A program made the position numbers and the translations under genes. From contig NZ_LR701479.1 of assembly GCF_902498745.1 (NCBI RefSeq), positions 1,182,292-1,246,291 of the forward strand: a stretch of 64,000 bases of DNA, given 5' to 3'. Source of the stretch: Erythrobacter sp. EC-HK427. Lineage in GTDB: Bacteria > Pseudomonadota > Alphaproteobacteria > Sphingomonadales > Sphingomonadaceae. The notes under the pieces are model-generated. The model had not been told where the DNA came from, searched no databases, and saw only the letters and a program-made list of their open reading frames with translations. Positions 1-8,640 of this stretch are shown piece after piece. Position 1 is the stretch's first letter; the number at the start of each line of letters is the position of its first letter.

Positions 1-1910
1 GTGGCGGAAGTCCCGGCGGGAGGGAGCAGCAGGCTGATCTTCAGCCCCGGTGCGTTCACGGCAAAGGCGATCTGCCCGCCAAGGCGCGCCGCGCGGCTGC
101 GCATATTGGCAAGGCCTTTGCCGCCGGTTTGGTCAGCATCGCCCTCCAGCCCTATGCCATTGTCGGCCATTTCCAGTACTACCGCCCCATCCTCGCGTGC
201 GCGCAGCGCGACTTCGAAGTGGTCCGCGCCCGAATAGCGCAACATATTGGCGCAAGCTTCCTGCATGATGCGGTAGATATCGAGAATGGCGGTCGCCGAT
301 AGCGTGGTTTCGGCGGCGTGTTCGTCAATCGTCCATTCGCTTTCGATCCCGGCGGCGGCGAGCTTGCTTTCCATCCGCGCGCGGAACGCGCCCAGCGCCA
401 TCCCCAGATCATCGCCTGCGGTATCGAGCGAATCGACAATCAGGCGCAGTTCGTCCAGTGCCTCCATCAGTTCATCAGCGAGGGCTGCGGGCGGCGGCGC
501 GGCGCTGCCTTGCGCTTTGAGCTGCGCGGCAATGCTCATCAGCCGCCCGCCCATGCCATCGTGCATATCGCGCATGATCCGCTGGCGTTCGGTCAGCAGC
601 GCCTGCTGCCGCGCGACTTCCTGCCGTTCGGCGTAAGCGTCGGCGATCTCTTTCTCGCGCGCCGCGAGTTCGGTTGCGAGCTGCTCGTTATATTCCTCCA
701 TCGAGCGGAACAGGCGGATATTGCGCGACAAAAACGAGGCCGCGAAAGCGACGAAGATCAGCGGCGCGGTCCATTCCAGTCCGCCGACATGGCTGACCAG
801 TTGCAGGGTCTGCAGCGCCTCAATCCCCACCAGCATGGCCAGCAGCAGGAAAAGCGCGGTTTCCAGCGCATGGCGCAGGCCGAACAGCAAAGCGTGGCGC
901 AGCAAGAGCAGCACGGCGATGCCCGCCAGCAGCACACCGCCCCACAGATCGATCAGGCTGCTGGTGTCATACCCCTCGGGCGAAGGGTAGGTGTACAGCG
1001 CCACGGCGTTGAGCCCGAGCTTGGCGGCGGTGAGCGCAGGCAAGGCATAGCGCAACCAGCGCACCGGCCTGCCGCCCCATTCATTGGCAAAGCTGGCCCA
1101 GCCAAGCGCGACCAGCGTAATCGTCACGCTCCACACCAGCACGCGGCCATTGCCGCCAAGGGGAAATTCGGCCCAGAAGGCGAGATAGAGCCGCAGACCC
1201 CATGCACTCGTCAGCACGGCCAGCCAGAACCATGCCGGATTGCGTCCGCCGCGCAGGAACAGCACCAGCGCCGCGAGCGCCAGCACCAAGCAGGTTGAAA
1301 TGCCGATCCAGCTCAGCTCGCCAAACTGGAACTCGCGCCAGCCGAAGGCGCGCTTCATATCGGGCCATGGGCCGATGCGCGGCTCGGTCACATCGGTGTA
1401 AGGCATGGTGGCCCGCACGGTGACAATTTCGACCGTGTTGGTTCCAGGACGGAGCAGGTCGGGCGAGAAAAACCAGATATTGCGCAACCGCTCGATCGTT
1501 GGCTGCGGCAGGGCCATCGCGCCGTCGTTCACGATCAGATGGCCGTTGAGATAGACCCGTGCATTGTCCGCCTGGATGCTGGGCGTCATGCCCACGCCGT
1601 CGGGCATCGGCTGATCGAGATCGAAGGTCAGCCGCACCGCGTAATAGGCGGGGTCGCAGCAGCCGGTGAACATGAATTCTGCCGGTTCGAATTGCGCTGC
1701 TTCGATCCCGGCGCGGTCGGGCGTGGCAATCTGCGCTGCTTCTACCGAGCTGACTTCGAACAGCGTATCGGGCAGCTCGGGTGCCCCCAAAAGCGGGCGC
1801 ACGGCCAGCCAATACACCGCTTGCACCGCAAGAATTGCCAGCACTAGCCGCGCCAGCCCCCGGCGCAGTTCACCGTCACGTCGCAGTCGTTGCCATGTCC
1901 CCGCAATCAC
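1..1910 (-). CDS. Sensor histidine kinase, NarX/DesK (HisKA_3) type, C-terminus cut by window edge
   Basis: Open frame of 636 codons reading off the left end. It starts with GTG at 1910, whose bases overlap the TGA stop of the upstream response regulator (GTGA). One N-terminal membrane segment (about residues 20-38) is followed by an extracytoplasmic region of about 160 residues, then a block of several membrane segments (about 200-385), a coiled coil, the HisKA_3 box RDMHDGMGG with the phospho-accepting His near residue 450, and a HATPase domain with an N box (EACANMLRY), MADNGIGL and GKGLANM. The layout resembles 7TMR-DISM kinases. It should phosphorylate the LuxR-type regulator encoded just upstream. 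The signal is unknown. Only a few C-terminal residues are missing. Confidence 0.9.
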   Translation of the reverse strand, partial: MIAGTWQRLRRDGELRRGLARLVLAILAVQAVYWLAVRPLLGAPELPDTLFEVSSVEAAQIATPDRAGIEAAQFEPAEFMFTGCCDPAYYAVRLTFDLDQPMPDGVGMTPSIQADNARVYLNGHLIVNDGAMALPQPTIERLRNIWFFSPDLLRPGTNTVEIVTVRATMPYTDVTEPRIGPWPDMKRAFGWREFQFGELSWIGISTCLVLALAALVLFLRGGRNPAWFWLAVLTSAWGLRLYLAFWAEFPLGGNGRVLVWSVTITLVALGWASFANEWGGRPVRWLRYALPALTAAKLGLNAVALYTYPSPEGYDTSSLIDLWGGVLLAGIAVLLLLRHALLFGLRHALETALFLLLAMLVGIEALQTLQLVSHVGGLEWTAPLIFVAFAASFLSRNIRLFRSMEEYNEQLATELAAREKEIADAYAERQEVARQQALLTERQRIMRDMHDGMGGRLMSIAAQLKAQGSAAPPPAALADELMEALDELRLIVDSLDTAGDDLGMALGAFRARMESKLAAAGIESEWTIDEHAAETTLSATAILDIYRIMQEACANMLRYSGADHFEVALRAREDGAVVLEMADNGIGLEGDADQTGGKGLANMRSRAARLGGQIAFAVNAPGLKISLLLPPAGTSA

Positions 1911-2569
1911 AGCTCGATCATCCCGGCCTTGAGCGCCTTGTTCACCGCCGCGCCGCGCGAATTGACTTGCAGCTTGCGATACAGCGTCTTCACATAATCG
2001 CCCACAGTGTGCAGCGAGATATCAAACTTGCGCGCCACTTCCTTGTAGCTAGCCCCGCGGGCGAATTCGGTCAGCACCTGCCGTTCGCGCCGGGACAGCG
2101 CCACGCTCTCGGCATCGCTGCCGGCCATCGTCGAGGGCTGGAACCGGCGCAGCAAATGCCGCGCGACGCCAGGGCTGATCGGCGCTTCGCCTGCGAGCAC
2201 CTGCGCAATCGGCTGGCCAAGATCGGCAAAGGCGCCATCTTTCAGGATGTAGCCATCGGCTCCCGCCTCGATCGCGCTGATCACGCTGTCCTCGTCCCCC
2301 AGCACGCTGATGACCATGATCCGCGCTTCGTGATTGGCGCGCGACAGCTCGATAAGGTCGAAGCTCTTGCGGGTGCCCAGATTGATATCGACCAGCAGCA
2401 CGTCATATTCGCCCGCCACGATCAGCGGCAGCGCCTCGTCATGGTCGCCCGCCGCACCTGCCAGCGCCAGCTGCGGATCGCGCGTGATGGCGGCGCAAAA
2501 GGCGGCGCGCGTCGGCGCGTCATCCTCGATCACCACAATCCGGGCGGCACTGGTGGTATCCCCCTCCAT
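1907..2569 (-). CDS. LuxR/NarL-family response regulator
   Basis: 220 residues. N-terminal receiver domain with the acidic pair EDD near residues 12-14, phospho-acceptor Asp in LLVDINLG and Lys in YILKDG. C-terminal LuxR helix-turn-helix (LSRRERQVLTEFARG...ISLHTVGDYVKTLYRKL). It is the partner of the HisKA_3 kinase downstream, with translational coupling by a GTGA overlap. The start chosen is ATG at 2569 (MEGDTTSA); an ATG four codons upstream at 2581 is also possible and neither has a strong ribosome binding site. Target genes cannot be told from the sequence. Confidence 0.9.
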   Translation of the reverse strand: MEGDTTSAARIVVIEDDAPTRAAFCAAITRDPQLALAGAAGDHDEALPLIVAGEYDVLLVDINLGTRKSFDLIELSRANHEARIMVISVLGDEDSVISAIEAGADGYILKDGAFADLGQPIAQVLAGEAPISPGVARHLLRRFQPSTMAGSDAESVALSRRERQVLTEFARGASYKEVARKFDISLHTVGDYVKTLYRKLQVNSRGAAVNKALKAGMIEL

Positions 2570-2735
2570 ATTCCGCGTCATGCCACGCAACCAGCGGACA
2601 ATCACCCCCCAAACATTGGGGGATCGCGGCGGCGCAGTGAGGCGGCATCTGCGGACAAGGCGGGCGCAGCGCGTTGCATTTCCGTGACACTCGGCTAGGC
2701 GGTGGCCACGACCAGCTAACGGGGATTCGCGTTCC

Positions 2736-3671
2736 ATGAAGATCATGTCCGGCAATTCGAACCTGCCGCTCGCCCGGGCGATTGCCGCCTATCTCGAAGT
2801 CCCGCTCACCGATGCCAGCGTGCGCCGGTTTGCCGACGAGGAAATCTTCGTCGAGATTCACGAGAACGTGCGCGGGGAGGACGTCTTTATCGTCCAGTCG
2901 ACCAGTTTTCCGGCGAACGACAATCTGATGGAATTGCTGATCGGCATCGACGCTTTGCGGCGCGCTTCCGCGGCGCGGATTACCGCTGTGGTGCCCTATT
3001 TCGGCTATGCCCGGCAGGATCGCAAACCCGGCCCGCGCACCCCGATTTCGGCCAAGCTGGTGGCCAATCTGATTACCGAGGCGGGGGCCGACCGCGTGCT
3101 GGCCGTCGATCTCCACGCCGGGCAGATCCAGGGCTTTTTCGATATCCCGACCGACAATCTCTACGCCGCGCCGACGATGGCGGCGGATATCCAGGCGCGG
3201 TATGGCGACGATGATCTGATGGTCGTTTCCCCCGATGTCGGCGGCGTGGTGCGCGCCCGCTCGCTCGCCAAGCGGCTGGACAACGCCCCGCTGGCGATTG
3301 TCGACAAACGCCGCGACCGCCCGGGCGAAAGCGAAGTGATGAACATTATCGGCGATGTGAAAGGGCGCAAATGCATCCTGATCGACGATATCGTCGATTC
3401 GGGCGGCACGCTGTGCAACGCGGCGCAGGCGCTGCTCGATCACGGGGCTAAAAGCGTTGCCGCCTATATCACCCACGGCGTGCTGTCAGGCAGCGCGGTG
3501 GCGCGGGTGGATACCTCCGCGCTGACCGAGCTGGTGATTACCGACACCATCAATGCGAGCGAGGAAGCCAAGCAATCGAGCCGCATCCGCGTGCTTACGA
3601 TTGCGCCGTTGCTGGGCGAAGCCATCCGCCGCATCGCCGATGAAAGCAGCGTGTCGAGCCTGTTTGACTAG
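2736..3671 (+). CDS. prs: Ribose-phosphate pyrophosphokinase
   Basis: 311 residues. Makes PRPP from ribose 5-phosphate and ATP for nucleotide, histidine and tryptophan synthesis in the cytosol. Family landmarks are visible: the [15 protein letters not shown] region (residues 93-107), [15 protein letters not shown] (121-135) and the PRPP loop [12 protein letters not shown] (215-226). Length matches class I PRPP synthetases. An in-frame ATG three codons in is an alternative start. Its stop codon shares bases with the stop of the convergent AraC-type gene. Confidence 0.96.
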   Translation: MKIMSGNSNLPLARAIAAYLEVPLTDASVRRFADEEIFVEIHENVRGEDVFIVQSTSFPANDNLMELLIGIDALRRASAARITAVVPYFGYARQDRKPGPRTPISAKLVANLITEAGADRVLAVDLHAGQIQGFFDIPTDNLYAAPTMAADIQARYGDDDLMVVSPDVGGVVRARSLAKRLDNAPLAIVDKRRDRPGESEVMNIIGDVKGRKCILIDDIVDSGGTLCNAAQALLDHGAKSVAAYITHGVLSGSAVARVDTSALTELVITDTINASEEAKQSSRIRVLTIAPLLGEAIRRIADESSVSSLFD

Positions 3672-4648
3672 GTGTTTTGTCCACCCGAGCGCGGTTCCGC
3701 GTTTGGATCGCGCCATGGGCCGATCTCGTCGGGCTTCAGGCGGTTGAGCGCGTCGAGCCGCCGCCGCTGGCGCACTTCCAGCGCCAGCCGGAGGAAAGGG
3801 TGGCGGCCTCTCTGCAAATCGGTGGGCACCATGCCAAAGAAGGCCTTCACTTCCTTCACCCGGTGCGACTGGTCAAAATAGCGTAGCTCTATCTCGGGCC
3901 GGTCTTCGGGGCGCGCCACGTCGAGCAGGGCAGCGCCCATATCCAGCACCCGCGCGCGGCGCAGCGCCTGCTTGGGCGTCAGGCCGAAGGTTTGCTTGAT
4001 GAGCCGCTCGATCGTCCGCTTCGAAACGTCGCGTCCTTCGGCAAAGGCCTCGACACTGATTTCCGGATTGGCGAGGCATTGCTGCTCGAATTCGAGTGAG
4101 AGGGCATCGGGCGCTTTCCGGCCAGCCGCTTCGACGAGCGGGCGCAGGAACCCGTCCTCCAGCGCGGCGAGCCATTTTTCGTGGCTGGCAGACAGGTCGA
4201 CCAGCGAACCCAGCGGCACATCGCGCCCGAAATGCTCGTCCAGATCGACGATGCGATTGACCATTTCGGCATTGCTGGGAAAGCCGAGCAGCGGCGCTGC
4301 GCCGGGGTTGAAGTGGACGGTGATCGCCACATACTTGCCCGAAATGCCCAGCGGCATCATTTTGGACTGGGGGCCGAAATAGAGCGCGCGGCCATGCGGG
4401 CCGGGGTGCCACACCTGCTCGCCATCGGCGGTGCCGGCGGTCCATGCGTCGTGATAGATGATGGTAATGCAAGGGTGGTCTACCACGCGGCCACAGTCTA
4501 TGCGCATTCCCGCTGGCAATTGCCCTTCGGCAATGCTCCACCAGTAACACCAGGGCAGCAGATCGCTTGCAGGCGCGCGGGACAAGGCTAGCGGAGACCC
4601 GCTTTTGGTCGCGCCCGTCTGCGATGTTATTTGCGGCCCCACATTCAT
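3668..4648 (-). CDS. AraC-family transcriptional regulator
   Basis: 326 residues from the ATG at 4648 (MNVGPQ); a TTG ten codons further upstream would also be open. The C-terminal part carries two helix-turn-helix units of the AraC type ([22 protein letters not shown] and [23 protein letters not shown]). The N-terminal two thirds resemble the DUF6597-like sensing domain found with such regulators ([11 protein letters not shown]...[13 protein letters not shown]). It is divergent from the hisN-like gene, 65 bp apart. An 8-bp perfect inverted repeat covers its start codon. Ligand and regulon are unknown. Confidence 0.85.
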   Translation of the reverse strand: MNVGPQITSQTGATKSGSPLALSRAPASDLLPWCYWWSIAEGQLPAGMRIDCGRVVDHPCITIIYHDAWTAGTADGEQVWHPGPHGRALYFGPQSKMMPLGISGKYVAITVHFNPGAAPLLGFPSNAEMVNRIVDLDEHFGRDVPLGSLVDLSASHEKWLAALEDGFLRPLVEAAGRKAPDALSLEFEQQCLANPEISVEAFAEGRDVSKRTIERLIKQTFGLTPKQALRRARVLDMGAALLDVARPEDRPEIELRYFDQSHRVKEVKAFFGMVPTDLQRGRHPFLRLALEVRQRRRLDALNRLKPDEIGPWRDPNAEPRSGGQNT

Positions 4649-4663
4649 TACCGCGATGAATGT
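4641..4663. promoter_or_regulatory. Inverted repeat over the AraC-type start codon
   Basis: ACATTCAT and ATGAATGT form a perfect 8-bp inverted repeat with a 7-bp spacer. It overlaps the ATG of the AraC-family gene and lies in the 65-bp divergent spacer towards hisN. It could be an autoregulatory operator. AraC proteins often prefer direct repeats, so this is only a candidate. Confidence 0.35.
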
Positions 4664-4713
4664 GTAAAATTGCGACAAATTGCAACGGAATTAGGGATAA
4701 ACAGGTAAGAACC

Positions 4714-5487
4714 ATGCCGTCAGCTGCCGATATCGCGCTTATTTCGCGCCTCGCCGACGTGGCCCGGGCGGAGATCGTCCCGCTGTTCCGCACGATGATC
4801 GATAGCGAGGCGAAGGGCGATGCCTCCCCCGTGACCGCCGCAGATCGCAATGCCGAAGCGGCGATGCGCAAGCTGATCGAAGCCGAAGCGAGCGCCGACG
4901 GCATCCATGGCGAGGAATACGGCGTGAAAGACGGCGTATCGGGCCGCCAATGGGTGCTCGACCCGATCGATGGCACCACCGCCTTTCTGGCCGGACGCCC
5001 GATTTTCGGCACGCTGATCGCGCTGCTGGAGGACGGCTTCCCCGTGCTCGGTCTGATCGACCAGCCGATCACGGGCGAACGCTGGGTGGGCATTACCGGC
5101 AAAGGCACCACCTTCAACGGCCAGCCTGTTCGCGCGCGGCTGTGCCCCGAACTCGGCAACGCCTCCATCGCCACCACCGGCCCGCATTATTTCAGCGTGG
5201 AGCAGGGCGACCGCTTCATGGCGCTGGCAGGCCAGACCGATCACAAGCGCATGGTGATGGGCGGCGATTGCTACAATTACGGCTGCCTTGCTTCCGGCCA
5301 TCTCGATATCGTGGCCGAGGCGGGATTGAAGCTGCACGATTACGCCGCGCTTGTCCCTGTGGTCGAAGGCGCGGGCGGAGTGATGAGCGACTGGCGCGGC
5401 GAGCCTTTGCACGCAGGCAGCGATGGCACGGTGCTGGCGCTGGGCGATCCCGCGCGGCTGGAAGATGTGCTCGCGATTCTCGGTTGA
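4714..5487 (+). CDS. hisN: Inositol-monophosphatase family phosphatase, probable histidinol-phosphatase
   Basis: 257 residues. Mg-dependent phosphatase of the inositol monophosphatase fold: GEEYG at residues 66-70, DPIDGTTAF at 83-91 and the C-terminal LKLHDYAALVPVVEGAGG block that completes the metal site. In sphingomonads and other actinobacterial-type histidine pathways, members with this pattern act as histidinol-phosphatase (HisN), so that role is inferred; other sugar phosphates are possible. Start at ATG 4714 is preceded by AGGTAAG. The gene is divergent from the AraC regulator. Confidence 0.82.
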   Translation: MPSAADIALISRLADVARAEIVPLFRTMIDSEAKGDASPVTAADRNAEAAMRKLIEAEASADGIHGEEYGVKDGVSGRQWVLDPIDGTTAFLAGRPIFGTLIALLEDGFPVLGLIDQPITGERWVGITGKGTTFNGQPVRARLCPELGNASIATTGPHYFSVEQGDRFMALAGQTDHKRMVMGGDCYNYGCLASGHLDIVAEAGLKLHDYAALVPVVEGAGGVMSDWRGEPLHAGSDGTVLALGDPARLEDVLAILG

Positions 5488-5637
5488 ACCCCGCCAATGG
5501 ATGTACTTACCTGTGGTGCGAAAGCCACAAACAAGGGCAAATTATCGCGCGTTCTCAAACTGTAATGTGCGGTAAATTTTTGCGGCATTAAGCGCAGGCC
5601 ATCGCAGCACGGGCTGCGTTTGCTAAAGGGAAGCACA

Positions 5638-6240
5638 ATGAAAATCATCACCGTCGCGGCTGTTCTGGCAGCTGTTGTTTCGACCCCGGCACTGGCCCAG
5701 GAAGGCCCCGTCCAGGGCAAGGATGGCATCCGTATCGAAGGCCAGGTGGCGTGGGAACGTCTGAACGATCCCGAGCTCGATCAGGGCATCAATTACGAAC
5801 TGGGCAGCGGCATTTCCTATGGCGGCGAAATCGGCTTCGATTTCCCCGTGAGCAACCGCGTCGTGGTTGGCCCCTATGCCAACTACTCGGCCTCCACGAT
5901 TGAGGAATGCGAAGGCCAGCTGTGCGTTTCGTCGGGCGGCTACTGGGCAGCGGGCATCCACGCCGGTCTGCTCGTCGGCACCAACGGCATGGTCTATGCC
6001 AAGGCCGGTTACGGCCAGCAGACCATTGATCTGGTCGGCCCGTTCAATGACAATGGCACGATCATCAATTTCGACGAGAGCGAAACCGGCGGCGGCTACA
6101 ATTTCGGCCTCGGCTACGATCACAGCTTCGGCGAAAACTTTTATGGCCGGATCGAGACCTCGATCAGCGAAAGCTACGACATTTACGGCTTCGATTTCCA
6201 GCGCTCGACCGTGGGCGTGAGCCTAGGTGCGCGCTTCTAA
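5638..6240 (+). CDS. Outer-membrane beta-barrel protein (OmpA/Opa-like)
   Basis: 200 residues from ATG 5638. A typical signal peptide (MKIITVAAVLAAVVSTPALAQ, cleaved after ALA) is followed by alternating amphipathic strands such as VVVGPYANYS, YAKAGYGQQ and YNFGLGYDH and a C-terminal Phe (LGARF), as in small eight-stranded barrels. A single Cys pair (EECEGQLC) may form a loop disulfide. The gene stands alone with a strong intrinsic terminator behind it. Function beyond a surface or porin-like barrel cannot be told. Confidence 0.75.
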   Translation: MKIITVAAVLAAVVSTPALAQEGPVQGKDGIRIEGQVAWERLNDPELDQGINYELGSGISYGGEIGFDFPVSNRVVVGPYANYSASTIEECEGQLCVSSGGYWAAGIHAGLLVGTNGMVYAKAGYGQQTIDLVGPFNDNGTIINFDESETGGGYNFGLGYDHSFGENFYGRIETSISESYDIYGFDFQRSTVGVSLGARF

Positions 6241-6265
6241 GCCAAGCGTAAACGCATCATCGCGG

Positions 6266-6303
6266 AAAGGGGCGGCGAACTTCGGTTTGCCGCCCCTTTT
6301 TGC
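6266..6303 (+). terminator. Rho-independent terminator after the barrel protein gene
   Basis: GGGGCGGC and GCCGCCCC form a strong stem with a short loop including TTCG, followed by a run of five T. It lies 29 bp behind the stop of the outer-membrane protein gene. Confidence 0.85.
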
Positions 6304-6383
6304 GTGCGGCCCGCAGCAAATCCGTTCCATCCGTGCGCCGCTATGCAATATACGTTTGGTATCGAATCGCTGGGGGGCGGCGT

Positions 6384-7115
6384 ATGTATGCCAGTGTATT
6401 GTCAGGGGAAGTGCCATCGCAGGCCGCCCAATTGCAGGATCTGACCGCCGGAATGGCATGCGGTGCGGACAGGCTGGGCGCGCTTGCCGGGGCGCTGCAA
6501 ACGGTGATTGTCGGACAGCAAGAGCAGGCTGCGGTCGCCCGCCTGCGTTACCGTGCCTATCTGGCCGCAGGCGCGGTGCCGGAGGATCGCTCGGGCGCGA
6601 TCTGGGAAGCGGGCGATAGCGACGCCAATGCGCGGACATATGCCGTGCTGCTGGAGGGCGAGCCCATCGCCTCGATCCGCGTCCATATTGCGCGGGGAAC
6701 GCAGACCACCTCGCCAGCCTGCACGGTGTTCCCCGAGGTGACATCGCCGTGGCTGGCAAGCGGCTGCGCTATCGTGGATTCGAGCTGCTTCTGCGTGGAA
6801 CCGCAACTCGCGCGAGACTTTCCGCAGCTTGCCCTGCTGGCCGTGCGCATTCCGGTGGTGCTGGCGCAGGCTTTTGCCCCGTCATGGCTGATCGCCACAC
6901 CGCGCCGTGGCCATGAAGGATTTTACCTGCGCAATTTCGGCGGGCGCAGGCTGGCAGAGCCCCGCGTATATCCCGGCCGGGAACGGCCGCTCGCGCTGGT
7001 GGGCAACCGCATGGAACTGGTCGCCGAGCGCATTTTCGGTCGCTATCCCACCTTCCGCGCCGATGCCGCCGAGCAAGCGGCGATGCGCGGCCATTACCGG
7101 GAGGCCTTGCAATGA
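6384..7115 (+). CDS. FeeM-like N-acyl amino acid synthase (GNAT-fold acyltransferase)
   Basis: 243 residues from ATG 6384, preceded by a purine-rich GGGGGGCGG. It has features of the FeeM/LuxI/OlsB acyltransferase group: RLRYRAYL at residues 53-60, EGEPIASIRVHIA around 91-103, then a DSSCFCVEP block, a long helix with LLAVRIPVVLAQAFAP, and IATPRRGHEGFYLRNFGG. Such enzymes join a fatty acyl chain from acyl-ACP to an amino acid or amine. The next gene starts inside its stop codon (ATGA), so the two are translationally coupled. The acceptor substrate cannot be read from sequence. It is not a LuxI homoserine lactone synthase by motif. Confidence 0.7.
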   Translation: MYASVLSGEVPSQAAQLQDLTAGMACGADRLGALAGALQTVIVGQQEQAAVARLRYRAYLAAGAVPEDRSGAIWEAGDSDANARTYAVLLEGEPIASIRVHIARGTQTTSPACTVFPEVTSPWLASGCAIVDSSCFCVEPQLARDFPQLALLAVRIPVVLAQAFAPSWLIATPRRGHEGFYLRNFGGRRLAEPRVYPGRERPLALVGNRMELVAERIFGRYPTFRADAAEQAAMRGHYREALQ

Positions 7116-7846
7116 CCGCCGGACAGCCCGTTGCGCCGCCGCGCACGCTCGCCATTGCAGGCGGCTTGGTGCCGCGGATCGAAGCGGTGATCGGGCGCAA
7201 CTCGTTACACGGCGATCCGGCCTTCTACGATCCGGCCAGCTTTGCGTGGACGCATAAGCTCGAAGCCGCCTTTCCCGCCATCCGCGCCGAACTCGACGCG
7301 CTGCTGGGTTCCGGCGCGGCGATTCCCGGCTTCGAGGAAATCAGCCACGACCAGACCAAGCTGACCGACGACAAACGCTGGCAGACCTATTTCTTCCTCG
7401 GCTACGGCCTGCCTTTCGAAGAGAATATCGCCGCCTGCCCGCAAACCTGGGCGGCGCTCCAGAATGTGCCGGGGTTGGTCACCGCGTTCTTCTCCATTCT
7501 TGCGCCGGGCAAGCAGATCCCGCTCCATCGCGGGCCCTATAAAGGTGTGCTGCGCTATCATTTGGGGGTGGTCGTGCCGGAGGGCGAGACAATCGACATC
7601 ACGGTTGATGGCGAGACTCGCGGCTGGGCGGAAGGAAAGAGCCTGATTTTTGACGACACCTATTACCATTCGGCGCGCAACCTCACAGACAGGCCGCGCG
7701 TGGTTCTGTTCGTCGATTTCGAACGCCCGCTCAAACGCCCGCTTTCTTGGGTGAACAAGGGCGTGCTGAAAATCATCGCCCGCTCCGGCTTTGTGCAGGA
7801 GGCGAAGGTGAATTACGATAACTGGCGGCGCAGCAATGCTAGCTGA
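7112..7846 (+). CDS. Aspartyl/asparaginyl beta-hydroxylase family dioxygenase
   Basis: 244 residues. Fe(II)/2-oxoglutarate oxygenase of the Asp_Arg_Hydrox family: PLHRGPYKGVLRYHLGV (His139, Arg148) and FDDTYYHSARN (His186) give the two iron His ligands and the oxoglutarate Arg. Relatives include LpxO and OlsC, which hydroxylate lipid acyl chains, as well as peptide hydroxylases. Being coupled by ATGA to a FeeM-like acyltransferase suggests that it hydroxylates the acyl amino acid product, but that is inference. No signal peptide or membrane segment is clear apart from a hydrophobic stretch near residue 200. Confidence 0.78.
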   Translation: MTAGQPVAPPRTLAIAGGLVPRIEAVIGRNSLHGDPAFYDPASFAWTHKLEAAFPAIRAELDALLGSGAAIPGFEEISHDQTKLTDDKRWQTYFFLGYGLPFEENIAACPQTWAALQNVPGLVTAFFSILAPGKQIPLHRGPYKGVLRYHLGVVVPEGETIDITVDGETRGWAEGKSLIFDDTYYHSARNLTDRPRVVLFVDFERPLKRPLSWVNKGVLKIIARSGFVQEAKVNYDNWRRSNAS

Positions 7847-7970
7847 GATGCTTGCATTCGCTGGCCGATCCGCTATGTGCGCCCCCTTCACTGACACGTG
7901 ATTCTTCTTCCGGTCTGGCTGAAAGGGCTGCCAGGGCTGGTTGGACGTGTTCTCGAACTAGGAGACGAAA

Positions 7971-8174
7971 ATGCCCAAGCTGAAGACCAAGAGCGGTGTC
8001 AAAAAGCGCTTCAAGCTCACTGCCACCGGCAAGGTCAAGCATGGTGTCGCCGGAAAGCGCCACCGCCTGATCAGCCACAATGCCAAGTATATCCGCCAGC
8101 AGCGCGGCACCAAGGTTCTGGCCAAGGCCGACTTTGCAGCCGTCAAAAAGTGGGCACCCTACGGCCTTAGCTGA
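7971..8174 (+). CDS. rpmI: 50S ribosomal protein L35
   Basis: 67 residues, very basic ([23 protein letters not shown]), with the L35 signature including [11 protein letters not shown]. The family is normally 64-67 residues. A good GGAGA ribosome binding site precedes the ATG. It forms an operon with rplT 22 bp downstream. The usual infC gene is not immediately upstream here. Confidence 0.97.
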   Translation: MPKLKTKSGVKKRFKLTATGKVKHGVAGKRHRLISHNAKYIRQQRGTKVLAKADFAAVKKWAPYGLS

Positions 8175-8196
8175 GCCGGGGATAAGGAGATAAGAT

Positions 8197-8556
8197 ATGC
8201 CTCGCATTAAACGTGGTGTGACCACCCGCGCTAAACACAAGCGCGTTCTCGAACAGGCCAAGGGTTACCGCGGCCGTCGCAAAAATACGATCCGCGTCGC
8301 CCGTCAGGCCGTCGAAAAGGCCGGCCAGTACGCCTATCGCGACCGCAAGGTGAACAAGCGCAATTTCCGCGCTCTGTGGATCCAGCGTATCAACGCTGCG
8401 GTGCGCGCCGAAGGCCTCACCTATTCGCAGTTCATGCACGGCGTGAAGCTGGCCGGGATCGAGCTGGACCGCAAGGTCATGGCCGATCTGGCGATGAACG
8501 AAGGCGCAGCCTTTAGCGGCATCATCAAGCAGGCCAAGGAAGCGCTTCCGGCCTGA
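8197..8556 (+). CDS. rplT: 50S ribosomal protein L20
   Basis: 119 residues, the normal length for L20, with the conserved start [18 protein letters not shown] and the internal [14 protein letters not shown]. Binds 23S rRNA and is needed for early assembly of the 50S subunit. It follows rpmI in an operon, with AAGGAG upstream of the start, and is followed by an intrinsic terminator before pheS. Confidence 0.98.
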   Translation: MPRIKRGVTTRAKHKRVLEQAKGYRGRRKNTIRVARQAVEKAGQYAYRDRKVNKRNFRALWIQRINAAVRAEGLTYSQFMHGVKLAGIELDRKVMADLAMNEGAAFSGIIKQAKEALPA

Positions 8557-8568
8557 TTGCTGATTGCC

Positions 8569-8640
8569 ATGAAATTCAGGAAGCGCCATCCGAAAGGGTG
8601 GCGCTTTTTGTTTATGCCCACTAAGCGAGCGAGCCCATGA
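8569..8640 (+). other. Candidate Phe-containing upstream ORF of pheS
   Basis: An ATG at 8569 opens a 23-codon frame with Phe at codons 3, 13 and 15. It spans the terminator hairpin and its TGA overlaps the pheS ATG (ATGA). This is the arrangement expected of a leader peptide that could sense Phe-tRNA, but no good ribosome binding site precedes the ATG. Low confidence. Confidence 0.25.
8581..8610 (+). terminator. Intrinsic terminator between rplT and pheS
   Basis: GCGCCATCC, a GAAA loop and GGGTGGCGC, followed by five T. It lies 25 bp after rplT and about 27 bp before pheS. A small open frame with three Phe codons runs through it (see the separate entry), so it could also act as an attenuator. 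Confidence 0.8.
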
